A stretch of DNA of 64,000 nt from Flaviflexus salsibiostraticola (GCF_003952265.1 NZ_CP034438.1:1550001-1614000); one strand, 5' to 3'. Counted from the first letter of the stretch, positions 52,615 to 61,536 are shown. Notes: generated from the sequence alone by a model not told the origin. Program-made: numbers and translations.

Positions 52615-53250
52615 GTGAATCCTTCCCTACCTTCCCCGGAATCGCTCGACCGCCTCGCCGCAGCCTTCGCCACGCTGGGCCGACTCCACCTGCAATCGCC
52701 GGATCAGGAGACGCTGGACCAGCTCAAGGGGCTGCTGGACGAGTGGCCGCTCGACGCGAAGGACGACACTGCTTTCGGTCTCGACGAGCTGCGCAAGTCC
52801 TTCGACAAGGACGAGACCGTCGCTGAGATCCGCCGGGACCACAACCTGCTGTACGGGGTGACGGCGACCGCCAAGGTGCCCCCGTACGAATCTGTCCACC
52901 GCAACCAGGACCGGCTCGTCTTCGACAAGGAGACCCTTGAGGTGAGGGCAGAGTACCGCAAGCTCGGACTCCAGGCACCCAAGCTCAATCAGGAGCCGGA
53001 TGACCACATCGGTCTCGAGTTCAACTTCATCGCCCAGTCCTGCCTGCGCAGCCTCGACGCCCTCGACCAGGGGTCGACGACGGACGCGTCCCGCTACTAC
53101 GGGATCGGCGCGGTCTTCATGCATCAGCACATCAATGAGTGGGTGCCGCAGATGCTCGAGCAGGCCGCCGAGGCCGCTGATACCCACTTCTATTCGGGTG
53201 TCATGTACCTGTCCCTCGGCGCGATCGGCGCATTCGCAGAGGCCGAATGA
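52615..53250 (+). CDS. TorD/DmsD-family chaperone
   Basis: 211 residues, all-helical. Diagnostic segments are the YGVTATAKVPPYESVH loop and EPDDHIGLEFNFIA. Such chaperones bind the Tat signal of the molybdoenzyme and hold it until the cofactor is inserted. AAAGGAG precedes the GTG. It overlaps the ferredoxin-like gene by ATGA, so the two probably work together on the dms subunits. Confidence 0.9.
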   Translation: MNPSLPSPESLDRLAAAFATLGRLHLQSPDQETLDQLKGLLDEWPLDAKDDTAFGLDELRKSFDKDETVAEIRRDHNLLYGVTATAKVPPYESVHRNQDRLVFDKETLEVRAEYRKLGLQAPKLNQEPDDHIGLEFNFIAQSCLRSLDALDQGSTTDASRYYGIGAVFMHQHINEWVPQMLEQAAEAADTHFYSGVMYLSLGAIGAFAEAE

Positions 53251-54119
53251 CCAGCCTTCGCCTCCTCCACTCCTGGCTGCGGGCCAATGAGCCCGGGCCG
53301 ATCGCGCTCGTCGCCGGAGGGGAGCCGGAGCTGGTCACAGAGAAGGACATCCCCGCGGTCCTTCTTCCCGGGCCCCTCGGGGAGGTTCCCGCGCATGAGC
53401 TTCTTGAGGCCCTCGGCCTCGGCGCCATGGTCATCCACCTCCACGGGGATCCGGGCCCGCTCGAGACGCTGAGGACGACCCTTGCGGTCGCGGGAATCGA
53501 TCGTCTCCAGCTCGGCACCCCCGCCGTCAAGCCGCGCGAATCGTTCGGCGTCGAGGACGTCCCGCATTCGCGGCGCAATCTCTTCGGGCTGGGCAGATCC
53601 GATCTGCCGCTGCCGGACGAGACCCTGCTGCCGGAGGACCGGGAGCGTCTCGCCCTCCGGAGCCTCCTCGAGGCTGAGGGAGTGGACCCGTCGGCCCTGT
53701 CCGAGGCGCCCTCCCACGGCCTCGTCCTGCGGACGTCGGGGTGCACGGCGTGCGGTGTATGCGTCAAGGCATGCCCGACGGAGGCCCTCGAGCTGTCCCA
53801 CCTGGAGACCGGCCCCGACCGGCGGATCACGACCCTCGCGGTCTACGACTCGGCCTGCATCGGCTGCCGCCGGTGCGTCGAGCTGTGCCCCGTCGACGCC
53901 TTCACGGTCGCGGGACCCACCTCCTGGGAGACGAGGCTCGGCGAACGCTCCCGCAGGCCGCTGGAGACGATCCCGACGGTGCGGTGCGAGCGCTGCAAGA
54001 CGTACTTCCCGATGAGGGAAGGCGGGACGCTGTGCGCGACCTGCAGGGCCACCCGCGAGAACCCGTTCGGCATCCGCTGGCCCGAGGGCGTCCCGAAGCC
54101 ACCCGGAGCCCGGTTCTGA
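53247..54119 (+). CDS. Cysteine-rich 4Fe-4S protein of the dms cluster
   Basis: 290 residues. The N-terminal 150 have no recognisable domain. Two [4Fe-4S] motifs follow: Cys166/169/172/176 (CTACGVCVKACP) and Cys204/207/210/214 (CIGCRRCVELCP). The C-terminal Cys247/250 and Cys263/266 form a zinc-ribbon or rubredoxin-like knuckle. It starts inside the TorD stop (ATGA), so it is dedicated to the dms/molybdenum system, perhaps for electron delivery or maturation. I do not recognise a named family for the full length. Confidence 0.75.
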   Translation: MTSLRLLHSWLRANEPGPIALVAGGEPELVTEKDIPAVLLPGPLGEVPAHELLEALGLGAMVIHLHGDPGPLETLRTTLAVAGIDRLQLGTPAVKPRESFGVEDVPHSRRNLFGLGRSDLPLPDETLLPEDRERLALRSLLEAEGVDPSALSEAPSHGLVLRTSGCTACGVCVKACPTEALELSHLETGPDRRITTLAVYDSACIGCRRCVELCPVDAFTVAGPTSWETRLGERSRRPLETIPTVRCERCKTYFPMREGGTLCATCRATRENPFGIRWPEGVPKPPGARF

Positions 54120-54134
54120 GTTCGAATCCAACGT

Positions 54135-54167
54135 TGAAGCCCCACCTGCCGTGCAGGTGGGGCTTCA
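54135..54167. terminator. Bidirectional terminator between ferredoxin-like gene and moaBE
   Basis: A perfect 15-bp stem TGAAGCCCCACCTGC with complement and a 3-base loop lies 16 bp after the rightward stop and is followed by TTGTC. Confidence 0.75.
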
Positions 54168-54246
54168 TTGTCAGTGAGCACCGACGGCGTCACGATCGCT
54201 CAGCGGGGACTCTGTCCTCGTCCGCGATGACCGTTCCGCGAGGAGG

Positions 54247-55296
54247 TCAGGCCGAGCCGGTCCATTCGTGTGAGCCGTCGGGGAACTGCTGCTTCTTCCA
54301 GACGGGCAACTGCAGCTTGACCTGTTCGACGACCTCGTTGAGCGCGGTGAAGGCCTCAACCCGGTGTGCGGCGGAGACGGCGGCGCCGAGGGCGATGTCG
54401 CCGATGGCGAGATGGCCGGAGCGGTGGACGACGGCGATCGCCTCACATCCGGATGCCTTCGCCACCTCGTGGGCGACCCGTGCGACGACCGTGCCCGCGT
54501 CGGGGTGGGCCTCGTAGTCGATGGAATTGACCGAGCGCCCAGCATCGTGGTTCCGGACGATTCCCTTGAAGGTCATGACGGCGCCGGCCTCGGGCCGCTC
54601 AACGAGCCGGACGAGCTCGTCCATGTCGATCGGGTCGCCGGTCACGGTCGCGTAGACGACATCGGCATCGTGATCGGGGTGCTCGGAGGCATGCTGAGTC
54701 TCCCAAGTCGCCTGGGCGTGCGGGGTCAGCTGGACCTTCGCGCCGTGGTGGTGGGCGGCGGGAACATCGAGGGTCGAGAGGTGGCCGCCGTGGTCGTGGG
54801 AGAGGTGCGGGACCGGGTGGTCCCCGCCCTCGAGCTGGTCGACAACGTGGTCGAGCAGAGGGCCGATGACGTTGATCGTGTCCGTCACGCCTCCCCGGGA
54901 GCCTGGCGCGTTGACGACGAACGCGTCTGCGCCGTCGACGGTGACGATGCCGGCGAGTGCGCGGGAGAGCGGCGCTGCCGGAGCGTTCTTCGCGGCCTGG
55001 CGAATGAGGGACTCGATCCCGTCGAGGCGCTTGGAGATGAGGGGAAGGGTGCCCTCCGGAGTCTCATCGCGCGGGGAGATGCCGGTGCCGCCGGTGGTGA
55101 CGATGACGCGGGCACCCTCTCGCACCGATTCCTCGATGGCGGTGCGAACGGAGTCCGCGCCATCCGGGATGATTCGGGTCCTGTCGACAGACACGGACCA
55201 GCCGCCCAGAAGGGCAGCGGCAAGGGGGCCGGACAGGTCTTCTCTTTCACCGCGGGAGCATCGGTCCGAGACGGTGAGAACATGAGCGCTGATCAC
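54247..55296 (-). CDS. MoaB/Mog - MoaE fusion protein
   Basis: 349 residues. Residues 1-155 are a MogA/MoaB molybdopterin adenylyltransferase-type domain with VIVTTGGTGISPRDETPEG and NAPGSRGG. Residues about 212-349 are MoaE, the large subunit of molybdopterin synthase, with MTFKGIVRNHD, EAIAVVHRSGHLAIGD and the active-site lysine region LPVWKKQQFPDG. The linker (150-210) is histidine-rich, with 13 His including HHH at 182-184, and could bind metal. Fusion of these two steps is uncommon. The GTG start at 55296 is divergent from moeB. Confidence 0.9.
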   Translation of the reverse strand: MISAHVLTVSDRCSRGEREDLSGPLAAALLGGWSVSVDRTRIIPDGADSVRTAIEESVREGARVIVTTGGTGISPRDETPEGTLPLISKRLDGIESLIRQAAKNAPAAPLSRALAGIVTVDGADAFVVNAPGSRGGVTDTINVIGPLLDHVVDQLEGGDHPVPHLSHDHGGHLSTLDVPAAHHHGAKVQLTPHAQATWETQHASEHPDHDADVVYATVTGDPIDMDELVRLVERPEAGAVMTFKGIVRNHDAGRSVNSIDYEAHPDAGTVVARVAHEVAKASGCEAIAVVHRSGHLAIGDIALGAAVSAAHRVEAFTALNEVVEQVKLQLPVWKKQQFPDGSHEWTGSA

Positions 55297-55395
55297 GTGC
55301 CCATCCTACCGTCAAGGCTGGGTAGGACGGGGAGCGGCCACCGCGAGAGTGGGCAAAACGACCCTGGTCCCAGAAATTGGACAGGCTGAAACCGG

Positions 55396-55401
55396 TAGAA
55401 T
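55396..55401 (+). promoter_or_regulatory. -10 box of moeB, placing the start codon at +1
   Basis: TAGAAT is followed by seven bases and then the ATG at 55409. There is no ribosome site, so the transcript is probably leaderless. Confidence 0.6.
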
Positions 55402-55408
55402 CTGCACT

Positions 55409-56560
55409 ATGCTGCCTCTCGTCGAACCGGGCCCACCGCTGACCCCAGAACAGACCGTCAGGTACTCGCGCCACCTCATGCTGCCGGAGATCGGCGACAT
55501 CGGGCAGCGGAGACTGAAGAACGCCCGCGTTCTCGCGATCGGTGCGGGCGGCCTCGGGTCCCCCTCGCTGCTCTATCTGGCCGCCGCCGGAGTCGGCACC
55601 CTCGGCGTCATCGACGATGACCTGGTCGACCGGTCGAACCTGCACAGGCAGGTGCTCCATACCGACGCCGGTGTCGGAACCCCCAAGGCATCCTCCGCCG
55701 CACGGGCCCTCACGGACCTCAACCCGGATGTGACGGTTGTCGAGCACAGGCACCGCCTGACTGAGGACAACATCGACGAGATCTTCTCTCAGTACGACCT
55801 GGTCATGGACGGGACGGACAACTTCCAGACCCGCTACCTCGTCGAGGCTGCCTGCACGCGACTCGGGATTCCCGAGGTGTGGGGGTCGATCCTCCAGTTC
55901 AACGGCCAGGTCTCCGTCTTCTGGACGGGTGAGCGCGCCGTCGCCGCTGGGGCACCGGGTCCCGATGGGATCAGCCTGCGCGACCTGTTCCCCACTCCCC
56001 CGCCGCCCGGCGATGTCCCGTCGTGCGGTGACGTCGGCGTGCTGGGCGCCCTGCCCGGCCAGATCGGGACGATCATGGCGACCGAGGCGGTCAAGCTCAT
56101 CTGCGGCATCGGCGAACCCCTCGTCGGCCGCGTCATGGTCGTCGACACTCTCAAGGCGGAGATCTACACGGTGCCCTTCGGCCCGCGTCCCCTGCCGCGC
56201 CCCGAGCCGCTCACGGCCGCACAGCTGCTCCCGTACTGCTCCGCACCGAAGGTGGCGGAGGTCGACATCGTCGAGTTCGCGCGACTGCGCGAACAGGGCG
56301 TCCGAGTCCTCGATGTCCGTGAGGACTCCGAGCGCCGCGCCGCCCACCTGCCCGGCTCCGAGCACATCATCCTGTCGGAGATCCTCGAGCGGCCGGAGCT
56401 GGCCGCGGGCGAGCAGCCGGTCTACGTGCACTGCAAGGCGGGCGCCCGCAGCGCCCGCGCGGTGGAGGCGATGGGCAGGGTCGGCATCCAGGCCATCAAT
56501 GTGGCCGGCGGTCTCGACGCCTGGCAGGCAGCCGGTTACGACGTGGAGGTTCTCGCATGA
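55409..56560 (+). CDS. moeB: MoeB/ThiF adenylyltransferase with C-terminal rhodanese domain
   Basis: 383 residues. The N-terminal E1-like domain has RYSRHLMLPEIG, the nucleotide loop VLAIGAGGLGSPSLLYLAAAGVG, DDDLVDRSNLHRQVLH and the MDGTDNFQTRYL Asp. The C-terminal rhodanese domain (about 290-383) has the catalytic cysteine in VYVHCKAGARSARA. It adenylates the MoaD C-terminus and can supply sulfur itself. The start of moeA overlaps its stop by ATGA. Confidence 0.92.
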   Translation: MLPLVEPGPPLTPEQTVRYSRHLMLPEIGDIGQRRLKNARVLAIGAGGLGSPSLLYLAAAGVGTLGVIDDDLVDRSNLHRQVLHTDAGVGTPKASSAARALTDLNPDVTVVEHRHRLTEDNIDEIFSQYDLVMDGTDNFQTRYLVEAACTRLGIPEVWGSILQFNGQVSVFWTGERAVAAGAPGPDGISLRDLFPTPPPPGDVPSCGDVGVLGALPGQIGTIMATEAVKLICGIGEPLVGRVMVVDTLKAEIYTVPFGPRPLPRPEPLTAAQLLPYCSAPKVAEVDIVEFARLREQGVRVLDVREDSERRAAHLPGSEHIILSEILERPELAAGEQPVYVHCKAGARSARAVEAMGRVGIQAINVAGGLDAWQAAGYDVEVLA

Positions 56561-57771
56561 TCAGTTTTGATGAGTACCGGGAGCGCGTTCTCGCGCTCGG
56601 CTCAGCGCTCTCAACGGAGGCAGTGCCCCTGCACGCCGCCCAGGGCATGGTGACGGCCGAGCCGGTGTTCGCCCGCTTTGCCGTCCCCCCATTCGATAAT
56701 TCGGCGATGGACGGCTTCGCCGTCCGCTCCGAGGATGTTGCCGATGCCCCGGTCACGCTCCGGGTGGCGGCAGATATTCCTGCCGGCCGCACCGACATTC
56801 CCGAGCTCGAGCCCGGCACCGCGATGAGAATCATGACGGGCGCACCGATGCCGAAGGGCGCGGATGCGATCGTCCAGGTCGAGAAGACCGCGAACCCGGG
56901 CCAGAACATGCTCGGCGAGGCACCCGATGAGGTGACGATCCTCGAGGCCGTGCCCACGGGCAGGAACCTGCGGCTCGCGGGCGAGGACATCGCCGCCGGG
57001 GAGCTCGCCGTCGAGGCCGGCGTCCGACTCGGTGCTACCCAGCTGTCGGCCCTGGCCTCGATCGGCCACGGCTACGTCACGGTTCACCGCCGGCCCGTCA
57101 TCGGCGTCCTGTCGACAGGCTCCGAGCTGAGGAAGCCCGGCGAGGATCTCCTGCCCGGCCAGATCCCCGACTCGAACTCGACCCTCGTCCGGCTCATGGT
57201 GCGGGACGCTGGTGGACGCGACATTCTCCTCTCCTCGTCGACGGACGACGTCGATCGCTTCGGTGCGACGATTGAGGAGCACGGCTACCTCGATGCCCTC
57301 ATCACAACCGGCGGCGTCTCCGCCGGCGCGTTCGATGTGGTCAAGGAGTACCTGACGAAGCAGGGAGTCGACTTCGTCGCGGTTGCCCAGCAGCCCGGCA
57401 AGCCGCAGGGCTCCGGCATGATCACGATCGGCGATCGCCCGATCCCCGTCCTGTGCCTGCCCGGCAACCCGGTCTCCGTGTTCGTGTCGATGAAGGTCTA
57501 CGGCGAGGGCCTCATCGCCACCCTCTCCGGACAGTCCGACACCGACATCCCCTGGCAGTTCTGGAAGTCCGGAGCCTCGTGGACGACGCCGGCCGGCAGG
57601 GCGCAGTTCATGCCCGTCGTGGCCGACGGCGATCGGGTCATCCCCGCCGCCGCGGGCGGCTCCAAATCCCACCTCGTCTACTCGCTCATGAAGACCCGCG
57701 GGCTCGCCTACATCCCCGCCGAGGTCGAGAGCGTCGACGAGGGTGACGATGTGAGAGTGTGGTGGCTGTGA
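56557..57771 (+). CDS. moeA: Molybdopterin molybdenumtransferase MoeA
   Basis: 404 residues. It inserts molybdate into adenylated molybdopterin. Family features are PPFDNSAMDGFAVR, the MIMTGAPMPKGAD motif (RIMTGAPMPKGADAIVQVE), STGSELRKPGEDLLPGQIPDSN and TTGGVSAGAFDVVKE. The ATG overlaps moeB and its stop overlaps the moaC GTG (GTGA). Confidence 0.94.
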   Translation: MISFDEYRERVLALGSALSTEAVPLHAAQGMVTAEPVFARFAVPPFDNSAMDGFAVRSEDVADAPVTLRVAADIPAGRTDIPELEPGTAMRIMTGAPMPKGADAIVQVEKTANPGQNMLGEAPDEVTILEAVPTGRNLRLAGEDIAAGELAVEAGVRLGATQLSALASIGHGYVTVHRRPVIGVLSTGSELRKPGEDLLPGQIPDSNSTLVRLMVRDAGGRDILLSSSTDDVDRFGATIEEHGYLDALITTGGVSAGAFDVVKEYLTKQGVDFVAVAQQPGKPQGSGMITIGDRPIPVLCLPGNPVSVFVSMKVYGEGLIATLSGQSDTDIPWQFWKSGASWTTPAGRAQFMPVVADGDRVIPAAAGGSKSHLVYSLMKTRGLAYIPAEVESVDEGDDVRVWWL

Positions 57772-58247
57772 AATTCACTCATCTGACCTCGACCGGTGAG
57801 GCCCACATGGTCGACGTGTCCGCGAAGAAGCCGTCCGTCCGCGAAGCATCGGCCGTCGGCACCGTCACCTGCTCCCCCGAGGTCGTTCAGGCGCTTCGGG
57901 ACGGCACCGTCCCCAAGGGTGACGTCCTCGCCGTGGCCCGCATCGCCGGCATCGCCGGCGCCAAGCGCGTGCCCGATCTCCTTCCGCTCGCCCACCCGAT
58001 CGCCCTCCATGCGGCAACCGTCGATCTGTCGATCGAGGACCACGGGGTCGACATCAGGGCGACCGTCCGCACCGCCGACATCACGGGTGTGGAGATGGAG
58101 GCGCTGACCGCGGTCACCATCGCGGCCCTCGCCATCGTCGACATGGTCAAGGGCGTCGACCGCTCGGCTGAGATCACGGGATGTCGGATCATCGCGAAGT
58201 CGGGCGGCCGCTCGGGAACCTGGTTCCGGCCGGGCTACGAGGAATGA
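57768..58247 (+). CDS. moaC: Cyclic pyranopterin monophosphate synthase MoaC
   Basis: 159 residues from the GTG at 57768 (two more GTGs lie just upstream). It converts cyclo-GTP from MoaA to cyclic pyranopterin monophosphate. Conserved strings are MVDVSAKKPSVREA, LLPLAHPIALH, VRTADITGVEMEALTAV and the end of the active site MVKGVDRSAEI. The gene is overlapped by moeA (GTGA) and mobA (ATGA). Confidence 0.94.
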   Translation: MKFTHLTSTGEAHMVDVSAKKPSVREASAVGTVTCSPEVVQALRDGTVPKGDVLAVARIAGIAGAKRVPDLLPLAHPIALHAATVDLSIEDHGVDIRATVRTADITGVEMEALTAVTIAALAIVDMVKGVDRSAEITGCRIIAKSGGRSGTWFRPGYEE

Positions 58248-58795
58248 TCGGCGCGATCGTCCTCGCGGGAGGCAACGCCCGCAGGCTCGGCGGGGCCTCG
58301 AAGGGTGACGTCGTCGTCGGCGGGCAGACGATGCTGACGTCCGTCACCGACGCCTGCCAGGCCGCTGGCGTGGCCCGTGACAACATCGTCGTCGTGGGCC
58401 ATGCCGAGACCGAACTGAAGAGGACGGTCGAGGACCCTCCGCGATCGGGCCCCGCCGCCGGCATCGGAGCCGGACTCGACCACGTGACAGGAGACCGGCT
58501 CTTCATCCTCTCCTGCGACATCCCCTTCATCGCCTCGGGCCTGCCCACCCTCATCGACTCCTACGCCGGCGACGGTGTGTGCTTCGGCGGCGAGAAGCCC
58601 CAGTATCTTGCGGGCCTGTATTCAGCGAGCGCCGTGCGCGCCCGCGCGGAGAAGCTGATCGAGGAGGGCGGCCTCGCGGGCCTGCCCGTCCGGGCGCTGC
58701 TCGGCGCGCTCGATGTCACCGTGCTCGGCCCCAGCCCCGCCGCTCGTGACCTCGACACGTGGGACGAGGTCGAGCAGGCCCAGCGGGAACGTTAG
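58244..58795 (+). CDS. mobA: Molybdenum cofactor guanylyltransferase MobA
   Basis: 183 residues. It attaches GMP from GTP to molybdopterin, making the bis-MGD cofactor needed by the DMSO-reductase family here. The GTP loop is VLAGGNARRLGGASKG, and CDIPFIASGLP, ARDLDTWDE are typical. It overlaps moaC by ATGA. The 140-bp gap before modC holds GGTCGGCCGACC (58847-58858) but no clear gene. Confidence 0.88.
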   Translation: MIGAIVLAGGNARRLGGASKGDVVVGGQTMLTSVTDACQAAGVARDNIVVVGHAETELKRTVEDPPRSGPAAGIGAGLDHVTGDRLFILSCDIPFIASGLPTLIDSYAGDGVCFGGEKPQYLAGLYSASAVRARAEKLIEEGGLAGLPVRALLGALDVTVLGPSPAARDLDTWDEVEQAQRER

Positions 58796-58935
58796 ACCGC
58801 GAAGGCTCCGTCGCTGAGCTGGCACCGACCGCAGGTCGTGGAGGCCGGTCGGCCGACCCTCCCTCACGCGGGAGTGAGCAGGATTCTGGCCTGCGGCGTG
58901 CACATCGCCTGATTGGGGCGCATGGACGGGGGTTC

Positions 58936-59631
58936 TCATCCCCCGAGGAAGTACCTGCGCAGCAGGGAGTTCTCGTCACCCATACGCTCATCCACCGGCC
59001 CGTAGTCGGAGACTCTTCCGTCGGCAAGGACCGCAACATCGTCGGCGAAGGCGCGGATGTCGGCAATGTCGTGGGTGACGACGACACCGGTGCGACCCTG
59101 AAGGGCATTCCGGATGAGGGACCGGAGCTCGACCGCCGCAGCGACGTCCATCGCCGCCAACGGCTCATCAAGAAGAAGGATCGTCGGTTCGACGGCGATG
59201 GCGCGGGCGAGGGCGACACGCTGCTGCTGACCGCCGGACAGCTGATTCGGCATCCTGTCGGCGAGCTGGTCGATGCCGATCCGTGCGAGATGGTCGTGGG
59301 CGTGCTCGCGTGCCCTCTGCCGGTTCACGCCCCTCGCCCGCAGCCCGAACGCCACATTGTCGAGCGCCGACATGTGTGGAAACAATGTCGGGTCCTGGGA
59401 GAGGAGGGTGATGGGCCGCCGGTGCGGACTCACCCACTGATCGCCCGCGACAACCGTCCCATCGAGCGCGATGGTCCCGCCCGGATCGGGGACGATGAGA
59501 CCGGCGAGGAGGCCGATGAGGGAGGACTTGCCGGAGCCGTTGCGGCCGATGACGGCAAGGGTCCGGCCCTCCCCGTGCTCGAGGTCGAACCGCAGTCCCC
59601 TGTCGGCGATTCCTGCGTGGAGCGAGATCAT
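58936..59631 (-). CDS. modC: Molybdate ABC transporter ATPase ModC (short form)
   Basis: 231 residues: Walker A GRNGSGKSS, Q-loop SQDPTLFPHMS, signature LSGGQQQR, Walker B ILLLDEPLAAMD and the switch histidine THD. The TOBE molybdate-binding domain found in many ModC proteins is missing, and a TOBE-type domain is instead in the regulator at 61141-61536. It overlaps modB by ATGA. Confidence 0.88.
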   Translation of the reverse strand: MISLHAGIADRGLRFDLEHGEGRTLAVIGRNGSGKSSLIGLLAGLIVPDPGGTIALDGTVVAGDQWVSPHRRPITLLSQDPTLFPHMSALDNVAFGLRARGVNRQRAREHAHDHLARIGIDQLADRMPNQLSGGQQQRVALARAIAVEPTILLLDEPLAAMDVAAAVELRSLIRNALQGRTGVVVTHDIADIRAFADDVAVLADGRVSDYGPVDERMGDENSLLRRYFLGG

Positions 59632-60422
59632 GCGGTCCTCACCCTTCTCCCGCCGGCGGTCAACGAGACGACGAGGAAGGCGAGGACGAGAAGGACGAGC
59701 GACAGGGCGAGAGCCGTGTCCGGGTCGACCTCGCGCTGGAGATAGATGGCAAGTGGAATCGTGCGTGTCGTTCCCTCAAGGGAGCCCGCGAAGGTGAGCG
59801 TCGCCCCAAACTCACCCAGGCACCGGGCGGCCGAGAGAGCCGTCCCCGAGACGAGCGCCGGCAGCATCATCGGGAGGGTGACGTGGACGAGGATGTGGGT
59901 GGGTGATGCGCCGAGAGTGGCCGCGATCTGGGCGTGGGAGGTGCGGTTCGAGCGGAGTGCCGCCTCGAGGGAGGTGACGAGGAACGGCATGGCGACGAAG
60001 ACCTGCGCCATGACGACAGCGGTCGACGTGAAGGCGATGTCGATGCCGAGGACCGACAGCTGTTCGCCGAGCAGCTTCCTCTTCCCGAAGGTCGACAGGA
60101 GGGCCAGTCCGGCGACGACCGGGGGCAGGACCATGGGGATGGTGACGGCGACCCGGACGAGCTCCGCCGCCCGGCCCGTCAGCCGGGACATGTAGACGGC
60201 GAGCGGAACTCCGAGGAGAACACAGATGATCGTCGAGATGGTCACCGTGCGGAGTGAGACGCCCAGTGCCGCGAGCGCGGTGTCGGAGATGAGGATGCCC
60301 GGCACATCCGCCCACGGCATGTCGATGAGCATGCCGACGATCGGCAGAGCCAGGGCGAGGATGGCGAGAGCTGCGCCGATCAGTATCCATCGGGGCGGCG
60401 CCCCCGCAGTCCGCCACATCAT
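59628..60422 (-). CDS. modB: Molybdate ABC transporter permease ModB
   Basis: 264 residues with five to six transmembrane helices and the EAA loop LEAALRSNRTSHAQIAATLGAS, LPMMLPALVSGTALSAARCLGEFGATL. The ATG at 60422 overlaps the modA stop (ATGA); an upstream frame to 60488 is only antisense read-through. It forms the channel for molybdate or tungstate import. Confidence 0.9.
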   Translation of the reverse strand: MMWRTAGAPPRWILIGAALAILALALPIVGMLIDMPWADVPGILISDTALAALGVSLRTVTISTIICVLLGVPLAVYMSRLTGRAAELVRVAVTIPMVLPPVVAGLALLSTFGKRKLLGEQLSVLGIDIAFTSTAVVMAQVFVAMPFLVTSLEAALRSNRTSHAQIAATLGASPTHILVHVTLPMMLPALVSGTALSAARCLGEFGATLTFAGSLEGTTRTIPLAIYLQREVDPDTALALSLVLLVLAFLVVSLTAGGRRVRTA

Positions 60423-61144
60423 GGGATCGAGAACCCGATGGCTTCCATCCGCTCCCGGCCTGTGCCGGTCGTGAAGGCGTCGATCCACGTCTGCTCGAGC
60501 TCGTCCGCCTCAGAGGATCCGATGACGAGCAGCGGGTAGACGTTGGGGAAGTCCTCCGAGAGGGGTATGGCGATGGTCTCGACGGAGTCGCCGGCGCTGT
60601 TCGCATCCGTCCGGTAGACGAGCCCGACGTCGCCCTGGCCGGAGGTGATCTTGCCGAGCACATCGGTCACCGACTGCTCCTCCGACACAGGAGTGAGAGT
60701 GAGTCCGTTCGCGGCGGCGAGCTGCTGGGAGACCTCGCCGCAGGGAACCTGGGGTGCACAGACGATGAGGTCGGATCCGTTTACGGACTCGTCGAAACCG
60801 ATGATGCCGGCCGGATTGCCGGCGGGCACGGCCATGACGAGCTCGTTCGTGGCGATGACGTCCAGCTGTGTGCCGAGACCGCCATCGATGATCCGATCGG
60901 CCGTGGACTGGTTGGCGGTCACGAGGATGTCGGCGCTCGCACCGGCGTTGATCTGCGCAACGAGGTCGGAGGAGCCGGAGCAGACCGTCGTCACGTCGGC
61001 GTCGATGTCATCCGCCGCTGCCTCGGCGAGGTCGCACATCGACGCGGCAACCATGACCGTGAGCGCGCGGTCCTCGACTGCGCCGCCCTGCGAACAGGCC
61101 CCCAGCACGAGAAGGCCAGCGCCCATTGTGAGCAGCCGCTTCAT
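60419..61144 (-). CDS. modA: Molybdate-binding lipoprotein ModA
   Basis: 241 residues. A lipoprotein signal peptide with lipobox LGAC (Cys about residue 17) precedes a type II periplasmic-binding fold: LTVMVAASMCDL, FDESVNGSDLIVCAPQVPCGEV and GKITSGQGDVGLVYRTDA. It captures molybdate outside the membrane. The ATG overlaps the stop of the upstream regulator gene by four bases, which makes it the second gene of the operon. Confidence 0.92.
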   Translation of the reverse strand: MKRLLTMGAGLLVLGACSQGGAVEDRALTVMVAASMCDLAEAAADDIDADVTTVCSGSSDLVAQINAGASADILVTANQSTADRIIDGGLGTQLDVIATNELVMAVPAGNPAGIIGFDESVNGSDLIVCAPQVPCGEVSQQLAAANGLTLTPVSEEQSVTDVLGKITSGQGDVGLVYRTDANSAGDSVETIAIPLSEDFPNVYPLLVIGSSEADELEQTWIDAFTTGTGRERMEAIGFSIP

Positions 61145-61536
61145 CTGATGACCCCTGATCTGACGGACACGTTCGTCGCCTTGACGAGCGCGGTGGCAGG
61201 TGAACCGACCTCGAGCTCCATCTCCTTGACGGCTTCGGCGGAGATGAGGGAGACGACGCGGTAGATCCCGCACTGGAGGTCGACCTGGGCCATGACCCCG
61301 TCCATCTGGATCCGGGTGACGATGCCGGCGAACTCGTTGCGAGTCGAGACCGCCCCATCGTGGTCGGCCTTGCCTTCGGCGAGTCGAATCGCGAGCGACG
61401 CGACAGACTTCCCGTCAACCCAGATTCGCCCGCCATCCCGGCGGGATTCGAGGGATCCGTCATCAATCCAGCGGCGGATCGTGTCATCGGAGACCCCGAG
61501 CAGCCGTGCCGCATCCCGAACCTTGTATTCAGACAT
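61141..61536 (-). CDS. Molybdate-responsive regulator: MerR-type HTH plus TOBE domain
   Basis: 131 residues. The N-terminus is a MerR/excisionase-like HTH (YKVRDAARLLGVSDDTIRRWIDDGSLES), and the C-terminal half is a molbindin-like TOBE domain (RNEFAGIVTRIQMDGVMAQVDLQCGIYRVVSLIS ... ALVKATNVSV). That joins DNA binding and molybdate sensing in a small protein distinct from classical ModE. It is the first gene of the regulator-modA-modB-modC operon. A TAATCT box ends seven bases before the ATG, so the mRNA is probably leaderless. Confidence 0.85.
   Translation of the reverse strand: MSEYKVRDAARLLGVSDDTIRRWIDDGSLESRRDGGRIWVDGKSVASLAIRLAEGKADHDGAVSTRNEFAGIVTRIQMDGVMAQVDLQCGIYRVVSLISAEAVKEMELEVGSPATALVKATNVSVRSGVIR

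Noticed and set aside
54117..54127. GTTCGAATCC-like T-loop string suggesting a tRNA
   Set aside because: It overlaps the end of the ferredoxin-like gene; no acceptor stem, D-loop or anticodon arm can be folded around it, and the following hairpin is a terminator.
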